From: Paenibacillus sp. SZ31
GTDB lineage: Bacteria > Bacillota > Bacilli > Paenibacillales > Paenibacillaceae
Direction: 5' to 3'
NCBI RefSeq assembly: GCF_012912005.1
Contig: NZ_JABBEA010000003.1
Span: 1-64,000 of the forward strand
Length of the DNA: 64,000 nt
The translations under genes were made by a program, and so were the position numbers. This document shows, one piece after another, positions 57,419-64,000 of the stretch (position 1 is the stretch's first letter; each line of letters opens with the position of its first letter). The notes under the pieces are model-generated. The model saw nothing but the letters and a program-made list of their open reading frames with translations. It did not search any database and was not told the origin of the DNA.

Positions 57419-58889
57419 ATGGCTTCGACACTGCGGACGAAATATCCTTTGAGACATTTTCGATCGCGCGTTTCAGCTGTGCATCATATTGAGGATTGGC
57501 AATGCGTTCAATCAGAGCCGCTTCGAGTGATTCAGCGGTTTTCTCGTCAATCTGGCCTGTAGCCTGAATGCCTTTTTGCTTCTGGAATGCCTTGACCGCT
57601 TCTTCTGTCTGCTGGTCATAGTATCCGTCCACACGATCCGGTTTGAAATCGAGTCCTCTCAGCATCGTCTGCGCACTTTTCACATCCGTGCTATTACTGT
57701 CATATTTCAGTGGTAACTTCTCTTTGTTAATCGGTGCCACCGAGAAATAATCCGGTTGGTCTACCGCAATATCCGGTTTGATTCCTTTTTCATGAATCCA
57801 GTCCCCGTTCGGAGTGAGCCACTTCGCAATGGTAATCTTCAGCAAGCTGCCGTCACCCATTTGTTTGTCATAACTCGTCTGTACGGTTCCTTTACCAAAG
57901 GAGTTTTCACCGATCAACTTAGCGCCCGCTGACTGTTGCAATGCACCGGCCAAAATCTCCGAGGCACTCGCGCTACCTTTGTTCATCAGGACTGTGACTG
58001 GATAAGCTTTCGCTGATCCATTGGATTTACTTTGTTCCTTTTTGCCGTTCTTGTCTTCGACTTGCACAATAACCTTGCCTTTAGGAACAAATTGCTCAGC
58101 AATATCAATGACAACTTGCAGTACACCGCCTGGGTCATTCCGTACGTCGATGACCAGACCTTTCATGTTCTGCTTCTCAAGCTTCGCCAATTCTTCTTTA
58201 AAGCGATCGCCTGTATTGAGAGAAAATTGGGTAATGGCAATAACGCCAATTCCGCCATCCTCCATGTGAGCATATACGGTCTCCAGATCAATGTCGTCCC
58301 GTACAATAACAAATTCAATCAGTTCTGAAGATCCAGCACGTTTGACTTGTACCTTCGCTTCACTGCCCTTTGGACCTCTGATTTTGTTAACAGCCTTGTT
58401 CAGTTCCAAACCTTGCAGGGATTCACCGTTTACCGACATAATCATGTCTTTCGCACGAATACCCGCTTTCTCGGCAGGTGATCCTTTGATCGGGGAAACA
58501 ACAACGACGTTTCCATCCTGTGAAGATACCTCTGCGCCAATACCGGTAAATGAACCTTCGATCGACTCTTCAAACTGAGCAGCTGTTTCCTGCCCCATAT
58601 AGTTGGAGTACGGATCACCAAGGGATTCCATCATGCCGTTGATCGCACCGTCAATCAATTTGGTCTGATCTACGTCTTTATAATAGTTGCTTGAGATCAA
58701 ATCCATCGCGGTTTCAATCTTCTTCAAATCGTTCTTCTGCTGCGTATTGCCGGTTACACTGGCCAGCAAACCTTCACCCGGTGTGGCCTGGCTCGCTATT
58801 CCCGGATAAGTCATTAATACCAGGGTTAGTAAACTACCGCCAAGGAGACCCACAATGACAAGCAGTAGCGCCGATCTTTTCTTCATCAT
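57417..58889 (-). CDS. ctpB: S41 family C-terminal processing peptidase (CtpB-like)
   Basis: 490 residues. N-terminal membrane helix/signal anchor (about 5-27), PDZ domain (about 105-190: PIKGSPAEKAGIRAKDMIMSVNGESL in outline), S41 protease core with catalytic serine in NKGSASASEILAG and lysine in GENSFGKGTVQ, then a peptidoglycan-binding domain 1 module (about 405-465). CtpB-type proteases in Bacillus cleave regulatory proteins in the space outside the membrane. Its position between the MinJ-like gene and the hydrolase/FtsEX genes suggests a link to wall remodelling, and the wall-binding module would keep it at the peptidoglycan. Confidence 0.92.
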   Translation of the reverse strand: MMKKRSALLLVIVGLLGGSLLTLVLMTYPGIASQATPGEGLLASVTGNTQQKNDLKKIETAMDLISSNYYKDVDQTKLIDGAINGMMESLGDPYSNYMGQETAAQFEESIEGSFTGIGAEVSSQDGNVVVVSPIKGSPAEKAGIRAKDMIMSVNGESLQGLELNKAVNKIRGPKGSEAKVQVKRAGSSELIEFVIVRDDIDLETVYAHMEDGGIGVIAITQFSLNTGDRFKEELAKLEKQNMKGLVIDVRNDPGGVLQVVIDIAEQFVPKGKVIVQVEDKNGKKEQSKSNGSAKAYPVTVLMNKGSASASEILAGALQQSAGAKLIGENSFGKGTVQTSYDKQMGDGSLLKITIAKWLTPNGDWIHEKGIKPDIAVDQPDYFSVAPINKEKLPLKYDSNSTDVKSAQTMLRGLDFKPDRVDGYYDQQTEEAVKAFQKQKGIQATGQIDEKTAESLEAALIERIANPQYDAQLKRAIENVSKDISSAVSKP

Positions 58890-59025
58890 CCGTTTGTCAC
58901 CGCCTTTAGTTTTGAAGCGTGTCAGATTCCATTGTTGCCAGAATCCATTCCCTAAACATGCCAGCTTAGTATATGTCTAGCTTGTACGGAATATGTTTTT
59001 TCCATTCGGTCTGTAGATGAGGAAA

Positions 59026-60306
59026 TTACAAATAGTTCATTGGATTGACTGCTGTACCATTATCTCGTACTTCAAAGTGCAAGTGAGGTCCAGTAGAGTT
59101 TCCTGTATTTCCTGACTCAGCAATGGTATCACCTTTGCTCACGGTGTCGCCCTTGCTGACTTTAAATCCACCTTCGCGCAAGTGACCATATAACGTCCAT
59201 AGTCCGCCACCATGGTCCACAATAACCGTATAGCCATAACCGCTATACCATTCAGCCATGATTACAATTCCGCCGGAGGCAGCATGTACAGAGGATCCCA
59301 CAGGCACAGCGAAATCAACACCGTTATGCATCTTACCCACTACACCCGTAATTGGGTGGGTACGGGGACCGAATGGAGAAGAAATACGTCCGCCAGATAC
59401 CGGTCTTGAGAAGATACCATTACCTGATGAATACGTGACCTCACTGCTGCTATCCGAGCTGACTCTGGTTGGCGTCTTGGCTGCTGCTTTCGCCCGAGCT
59501 GCTGCTGCGGCTTTTGCTTTGGCTGCGGCTGCTGCCTGTTGTTCACGCAATTTATTTTTCTCTTGTAGAAGTGCTGAACGTTTGCTGGCAATCTGCATCA
59601 ATACATCTTCTTGCTCTTGTGTCAGCTCTTCTGATTCTTCAATCTTAGCATCATATGAAGCGAGAAGCACTTGCTTTTCCGCTTCTTTTTCATTCAATTG
59701 GGACTTGCGCTGTTTCTTCTGTGAATACAGGCTCTTGGCTTCTGCATATTGCACATCCAGTTCTGCCTTTTTGTCCACAACGAGTTGCTTGTCCGCTTTG
59801 TGCTCATCCAGCAGATGCTGATCCTGATCCACGATCGTTTTGAGTGAATCCGCACGGGTCAGAAAGTCAGTGAAGCTGGTGGAGGACAACAATACATCCA
59901 GATAGGATACAGCACCGTCCGTATACATCAGACGCACGCGTGACTCCAAAAGTTTCTCCCTTGCAACAATACGTTCTTCTGCCGCTTGCAGGTCTTTCTT
60001 GGTTGTACGGAGATCTTCCTCCGTGTTCTCGATCTGCAAGGATACGCTGGCCAGTTCATCACTAACGACATTGATCTGTTCCATAACAACCTTCAGATAA
60101 GCGTTGGTTTTGTTCTTGTAATGCTGAGCTTCCTTTTTGTTGGAAGCAGCTTTTTTCTGCTCCTGCTTGGCAGTAGCTGCCTTGTTCTCCAGTTGCTGAA
60201 TCTGCTGGTCAATATCGCTGATGCTACTCTTGGCATATCCGTCAGAAGGTTGAAGCGTCATACCGGCCAATAACGTTAGGGCCAGCAGCGAAGCGGTTTT
60301 TTTCAA
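59026..60306 (-). CDS. Secreted M23 peptidase with coiled-coil domain (EnvC-like murein hydrolase)
   Basis: 426 residues from TTG 60306, which follows GGGGGAT. The signal peptide is residues 1-24 (KKTASLLALTLLAGMTLQPSDGYA). Residues about 30-275 are two long coiled-coil arms rich in Glu, Lys and Gln, broken near the middle, as in EnvC, PcsB and CwlO, the partners of FtsEX. An alanine-rich spacer leads to the LytM/M23 domain (about 300-425). Here the zinc ligands are intact: H and D in MHNGVDF and the HLH in GPHLHFEV. Unlike E. coli EnvC, whose LytM site is degenerate, this one should be catalytic. It is just downstream of ftsX and thus the probable hydrolase controlled by FtsEX. Confidence 0.9.
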   Translation of the reverse strand: MKKTASLLALTLLAGMTLQPSDGYAKSSISDIDQQIQQLENKAATAKQEQKKAASNKKEAQHYKNKTNAYLKVVMEQINVVSDELASVSLQIENTEEDLRTTKKDLQAAEERIVAREKLLESRVRLMYTDGAVSYLDVLLSSTSFTDFLTRADSLKTIVDQDQHLLDEHKADKQLVVDKKAELDVQYAEAKSLYSQKKQRKSQLNEKEAEKQVLLASYDAKIEESEELTQEQEDVLMQIASKRSALLQEKNKLREQQAAAAAKAKAAAAARAKAAAKTPTRVSSDSSSEVTYSSGNGIFSRPVSGGRISSPFGPRTHPITGVVGKMHNGVDFAVPVGSSVHAASGGIVIMAEWYSGYGYTVIVDHGGGLWTLYGHLREGGFKVSKGDTVSKGDTIAESGNTGNSTGPHLHFEVRDNGTAVNPMNYL

Positions 60307-60493
60307 AATGATGATCCCCCATCCTATGATTTCACAAGAAAGCAACCTGCACAGGTGGTGAACAGCATGTTCTTTGCTTTCTTCCAACTTAAAAGACTCC
60401 GTCTTTCCTACATATCGTCAAACAGCGTCCATTAATGAACCTGCTTTACCATTCTTTTCGACATATTCTGCAATTCGATCGATCAAAACAAAA

Positions 60494-61411
60494 TTAAACG
60501 TTGAGTGATTTCCGAATGGACAGTGTACTTCCCAAAATACCTACCAGCACACCGAGTCCGATCAACAGTGTTCCAAACAGCAACCAGATTTCGCCGAGCG
60601 GAATCAAGTTAAGCATCTGCATGAATACATCCTGACCAATCGTGTTCATCAACTGGCTGTATCCAAAGAACAGCACCCCAACCGTAATAACCGAGCCAAT
60701 AAATCCAATGAGTGCACCTTCAATAAAGAAAGGCCAACGAATAAAGGTGTTGGTTGCGCCGACCAGCTTCATAATGCCGATTTCCCGGCGACGGGCCAGA
60801 ATCGTTACGCGAATCGTATTCGAGATCAGGAACATGGACATCAGACCCAGTCCCCCGACAAAAATAAATCCGATATTACGGACCAGTTTCGTGAATTTGA
60901 ACAACACTTCCACCGTTTCCTTGCCGTAGTTCACTTTCATGATCGGCTTCTCTGGGTGTTTTTCGTTCAGGGCTTCGATTTTTTGCGCCACAAAAGTGAC
61001 GGTTTCCGGTTCAATGACCTCAACTTCAATGGTCTCCGGCAGTGGATTGTTGTCCACATCGAAACCGCTAAGCACATTATCTGCACTCTCTCCAAGACGT
61101 TCACGGAACTCCTGTAGTCCTTCTTCCTTGGAAACAAAACGAATCTCACTTACTTCAGGCATCGCGCTGATTTCTTGCTCCAGTGTGTTACGCAGGTTCT
61201 CGTCCACATTCAGTTCAAGGAACGCGCTAATCTCCACCTGGCTATCAACCTGATTCGCCATGGAGTTAACATTGAGCACCAGCAACATGAACACGCCAAG
61301 AATCAACAGCGACACAATGATGGACATGATGGAGGCTACAGACATCCAGCCGTTGCGGAATACGTTTTTGAATCCCTCCCGCAGATGGCGCAAGAGAGTA
61401 CTAAAATTCAT
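60494..61411 (-). CDS. ftsX: Cell division ABC permease FtsX
   Basis: 305 residues. Four membrane helices (about 22-45, 180-202, 228-252, 272-295) and an extracytoplasmic domain of about 130 residues between helices 1 and 2, which in this family binds the coiled-coil hydrolase. FRNGWMSVASIMSIIVSLLILG at the start and RVTILARRREIGIMKLVGATN in the cytoplasmic coupling region are typical. It overlaps ftsE by 11 bp, and the M23 hydrolase gene follows 187 bp downstream. Confidence 0.95.
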   Translation of the reverse strand: MNFSTLLRHLREGFKNVFRNGWMSVASIMSIIVSLLILGVFMLLVLNVNSMANQVDSQVEISAFLELNVDENLRNTLEQEISAMPEVSEIRFVSKEEGLQEFRERLGESADNVLSGFDVDNNPLPETIEVEVIEPETVTFVAQKIEALNEKHPEKPIMKVNYGKETVEVLFKFTKLVRNIGFIFVGGLGLMSMFLISNTIRVTILARRREIGIMKLVGATNTFIRWPFFIEGALIGFIGSVITVGVLFFGYSQLMNTIGQDVFMQMLNLIPLGEIWLLFGTLLIGLGVLVGILGSTLSIRKSLNV

Positions 61412-62087
61412 AACCGTATTCCCCTCTCATCTGATCCCGTACAATCTGTCCACGTTCAATGGCGATTACCCGTTTACGCATCGTGTTTACGATATCTTTG
61501 TTGTGAGTCGCCATAACAATGGTTGTTCCTCGGAAATTAATCTCATCCAGCAGTTGCATAATGCCCCATGACGTCTCTGGATCGAGGTTCCCCGTAGGCT
61601 CATCCGCGATAATAACCGATGGGTTATTGACGATAGCCCGTGCAATGGCAATACGTTGCTGTTCCCCGCCTGAGAGCTGTGAAGGTTCACGATTTGCTTT
61701 GCTGCGCAGTCCCACCAAGTCGAGTACTTCCATGACTCGTTTCTTGATATGACGCTTCGGTGCTTCGATAACTTCCATCGCAAATGCCACATTCTCAAAT
61801 GCGGTCATCCGTGGCAGCAGACGAAAATCCTGGAACACCACGCCGATGTTACGACGTACATAAGGAATCTTTCTTGGCTTTAACTTACCAATATTAAATC
61901 CGTTAATGGATATTTGTCCTTTGGTCGGAACTTCTTCTCTGTACATCAATTTCATAAATGTCGATTTGCCTGCGCCGGACGGACCGACGATATAGACAAA
62001 TTCATTGCGGTCGATCTTCACCGACACCCCTTGTAATGCGTGGGTCCCATTGGCGTAGGTCTTCCACACGTCCTGCATTTCTATCAC
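61401..62087 (-). CDS. ftsE: Cell division ATP-binding protein FtsE
   Basis: 229 residues. I place the start at GTG 62087, with AGGA 9 nt upstream; an ATG at 62108 would have no site. Walker A VGPSGAGKSTFMKL, Q-loop VVFQDFRLLPRMTAFENVAFAM, signature LSGGEQQRIAIARA and Walker B IIADEPTGNLDPE are intact, and ATHNKDIVN contains the switch histidine. With FtsX it transduces ATP hydrolysis to an extracytoplasmic peptidoglycan hydrolase. It is the first gene of the ftsE-ftsX-hydrolase-ctpB group. Confidence 0.95.
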   Translation of the reverse strand: MIEMQDVWKTYANGTHALQGVSVKIDRNEFVYIVGPSGAGKSTFMKLMYREEVPTKGQISINGFNIGKLKPRKIPYVRRNIGVVFQDFRLLPRMTAFENVAFAMEVIEAPKRHIKKRVMEVLDLVGLRSKANREPSQLSGGEQQRIAIARAIVNNPSVIIADEPTGNLDPETSWGIMQLLDEINFRGTTIVMATHNKDIVNTMRKRVIAIERGQIVRDQMRGEYGYEF

Positions 62088-62230
62088 ATCATCACTTCCT
62101 GCTCGCATAGTTAGCCATTATCATTTCGACACAATCCCGGCATTTCCTTTAAAAAGACCTGAATTTCATCAGGAAAAAATCCACGTCATTCCTGTTTTGA
62201 TGGTGAAGCATGGATTCATATGAAGTTTAT

Positions 62231-62247
62231 TGTAACAAATTTGTTAC
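62231..62247 (+). promoter_or_regulatory. WalR-box match in the ftsE / VanW-gene divergent region
   Basis: TGTAAC-AAATT-TGTTAC matches the published WalR pattern TGTWAH-N5-TGTWAH. It also contains the perfect 16-bp palindrome GTAACAAATTTGTTAC. It lies 144 bp upstream of ftsE and about 95 bp upstream of the VanW-domain gene. WalR controls peptidoglycan-hydrolase genes in Bacillota, which fits both neighbours. Confidence 0.5.
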
Positions 62248-62341
62248 CTATTGAGTACCCGAAAGTTTTCCTGCATTGGATCATATATATAGAAAGTGTT
62301 ACAAAGTCGGGAACAACTGAAGTATAAAGGAGCGTACGGTT

Positions 62342-63775
62342 ATGAAAAAAATACATCTGACGGTCATTGTTCTATTCTCCATCCTCTTGATCGGCTCCGC
62401 ATCCTATGGATTGTTGTATATGTACGTGAATCAGCCTGCACTGCCCAAAGACGTTCATGTTGGCGGCATACCGGTGGAAGGGAAGAACCATAAGGATGTA
62501 CTGCATGAACTGGAGGAAAAGATCAAAAAGCTCGAGGACTGGCCTGTCACTCTTGAGTTGACCGAACCTGACCCCAAGACGATGACGTACAGCACAGCTC
62601 AGGTGGGTGTAAACTACAACGTTAACGGCTTCAAGTCCGCTATAAAAGAGCTTGAGGAAGGAGATATATGGGAACGCGCTTATGCACGTTATCATTTTCC
62701 GAAAGAGTTCTCTCTGGATATGAGTTACGATTTACGACCACTCCAAGAACACCTCAGCCCTGCCTGGGAAAAAGAAACCTTCGGTACACCTGCGAACGCT
62801 GTTCGCCGCATTACCGTAAGTGACAAAGTCCAGTATATCCCGGAAAAAGGCGTCCGCCGGATTGATTGGGATACACTCACAAATCTCATTCAAACCAAGC
62901 TGAAACGGGATTTCAATGTACTGAACCCGGATGAGAAACCCGCCCCATTGCTGATCCAGATACCACTGTATACGCTGAAACCAAAAGTAACCCTTGATTC
63001 GCTGCGTGAGGAAGGTATTGACCGGAAGATCATCCAGTTCTCTACGGGTCTTGGCAATAGTAGTGAAGGCCGGATACATAATGTCAGCGCAGCGGCGGAA
63101 GCGATTAATGGTATGATTTTGCCACCGAATGCCGTGTTCGATTATGAGAAGGTCGTCCGTACAGCTGAAAAGGATTACGGGTTTCGTGAGGCCCCGGTCA
63201 TTGTAAACGGAAGACTGACGCCAGGAATTGGCGGGGGGATCTGCCAAGTGTCCAGTACGGTGTATAACGCAGCGCTGTTGACCGGTCTAGACATTATTGA
63301 GCGTCGCAACCATTCCCTGCCGGTCAAATATTTGCCGAAAGGACTGGATGCTACCTTTGCCTCAGGCGCCATCAACTTTCGTTTTAAAAACAATACTGGA
63401 AAATCCTTACTCATTCATACAGAGGTGAAGAACCACCAATTGATGGTGAAATTTTTCGGCACATTCCCGGAGAATGTCCGCTACGCCCTTGAATCTCGTA
63501 CCATTGAAACATTAAGCGTCCCGGTAAAATATGTGTCCAGTACGGTACTGCCTGATGGTGCCCAACAGGTGCTGCAAGACGGACAGCCTGGATATATTGT
63601 CGAGACCGTGCGTACCAAGAGGGTGGACGGCAAAGTGGTCGAATCCAAAACGATTACACGAGATACGTACAAAGCACAGAATCGTCTGATTGCCCGCTCA
63701 GGTCATATCAGTCTGCCTGATCCACAAGAGCCTTCTGTTGTCGAGGATGGTATTAGCGATACGAAACAGCCTTAA
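62342..63775 (+). CDS. VanW-domain protein with PG-binding-like and G5 domains (YoaR-like)
   Basis: 477 residues, ATG with AAAGGAG 9 nt upstream. A signal anchor (about 5-30) is followed by a PG_binding_4-like region (about 35-210) and the VanW domain (about 225-370), with SAAAEAINGMILPPNAVFDY, GIGGGICQVSSTVYNAAL and ERRNHSLPVKYLPKGLDATF. A G5 domain (about 380-450: SVPVKYVSSTVLPDGAQQV in outline) follows, and then a short acidic/proline tail. G5 domains bind N-acetylglucosamine-containing wall glycans. The product probably sits outside the membrane at the peptidoglycan; its biochemical activity is unknown. Divergent from ftsE and possibly co-regulated with it. Confidence 0.88.
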   Translation: MKKIHLTVIVLFSILLIGSASYGLLYMYVNQPALPKDVHVGGIPVEGKNHKDVLHELEEKIKKLEDWPVTLELTEPDPKTMTYSTAQVGVNYNVNGFKSAIKELEEGDIWERAYARYHFPKEFSLDMSYDLRPLQEHLSPAWEKETFGTPANAVRRITVSDKVQYIPEKGVRRIDWDTLTNLIQTKLKRDFNVLNPDEKPAPLLIQIPLYTLKPKVTLDSLREEGIDRKIIQFSTGLGNSSEGRIHNVSAAAEAINGMILPPNAVFDYEKVVRTAEKDYGFREAPVIVNGRLTPGIGGGICQVSSTVYNAALLTGLDIIERRNHSLPVKYLPKGLDATFASGAINFRFKNNTGKSLLIHTEVKNHQLMVKFFGTFPENVRYALESRTIETLSVPVKYVSSTVLPDGAQQVLQDGQPGYIVETVRTKRVDGKVVESKTITRDTYKAQNRLIARSGHISLPDPQEPSVVEDGISDTKQP

Positions 63776-63875
63776 TTTTTTTTCAAAGCAACCGACAACT
63801 TACAGATCACGGAATGGTACAAACAAGGTCCTGCCGTAATTCATGGATAAGCATAAGCTGATCACACGAAAACAA

Positions 63876-63930
63876 AAAGACACACTTCACATCCTTTTTG
63901 AGGATAAGCGAGAAGTGTGTCTTTACATTT
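63876..63930. terminator. Bidirectional terminator
   Basis: AAAGACACACTTC (63876-63888) and GAAGTGTGTCTTT (63912-63924) with an inner ATCCT/AGGAT stem. TTTACATTTTC follows on the plus strand and TTTTTGTTTTC on the minus. The position suggests another leftward-reading gene beyond the right edge. Confidence 0.85.
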
Positions 63931-64000
63931 TCAAGATAAGTTATTCGAGTTTTACCAAGCTACGATCAGCTGTACTACCTTAACTTATAGTTAGTTTACT

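Overview
The window looks like chromosomal DNA of a Paenibacillus-type member of the Bacillota. The evidence is a 16S rRNA 5' end of that type at the left edge, Firmicute gene sets (pcrB-pcrA-ligA, uvrB-uvrA, ftsE-ftsX beside a peptidoglycan hydrolase, ctpB and a MinJ-like gene), strong GGAGG ribosome-binding sites, and frequent TTG/GTG starts. No phage, transposase, CRISPR array or tRNA gene was seen.

Layout. 1-430: 5' end of a 16S rRNA gene reading leftward, with two tandem promoters. 888-2261: a membrane molybdopterin oxidoreductase with an internal twin-arginine motif. 2391-7942 (minus): DNA replication/repair and lipid genes ligA, pcrA, pcrB. 8058-8933: an exported GDPD-like phosphodiesterase. 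9059-32464: a large cell-surface glycan locus. 32539-38824: an SNF2/SWIM helicase and a long U32-family protein. 39152-42750: a secreted stalk-domain protein, an HtrA-like protease and a small membrane protein. 43091-48608: uvrA and uvrB, separated by a repeat-rich gap. 48778-50383: motA-motB. 50486-55933: an ABC exporter divergent from a two-component system, resembling LnrLMN/LnrJK of Bacillus subtilis. 56024-63775: a cell-division and wall module (MinJ-like, CtpB-like protease, M23 hydrolase, FtsX, FtsE, and a divergent VanW/G5 protein).

The glycan locus holds a lipid-carrier priming enzyme, a complete dTDP-L-rhamnose set (rmlA, C, B, D), at least seven glycosyltransferases, a UDP-ManNAc dehydrogenase-type enzyme, a heparinase II/III-like protein, a Wzm/Wzt (TagG/TagH) ABC exporter, and a Wzy_C/O-antigen-ligase-like membrane protein with TPRs. 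galU follows. The gene set resembles S-layer protein glycosylation (slg) loci of Paenibacillus and Geobacillus. My leading inference is an ABC-exported, uronate- and rhamnose-containing surface glycan that may be transferred to protein. The centre of the locus (about 15.8-28.8 kb) is visibly more AT-rich than its surroundings and contains the least recognisable genes, as expected for an exchangeable strain-specific cassette.

The most unusual non-coding feature is the uvrB-uvrA gap (45950-46616). It contains a 71-bp tandem repeat in just over three copies, a 17-bp-arm inverted repeat and other GC-rich palindromes. Candidate control sites include an SOS-box-like dyad upstream of uvrB, a WalR-box match between ftsE and the VanW gene, and a dyad cluster between the ABC exporter and its two-component system.
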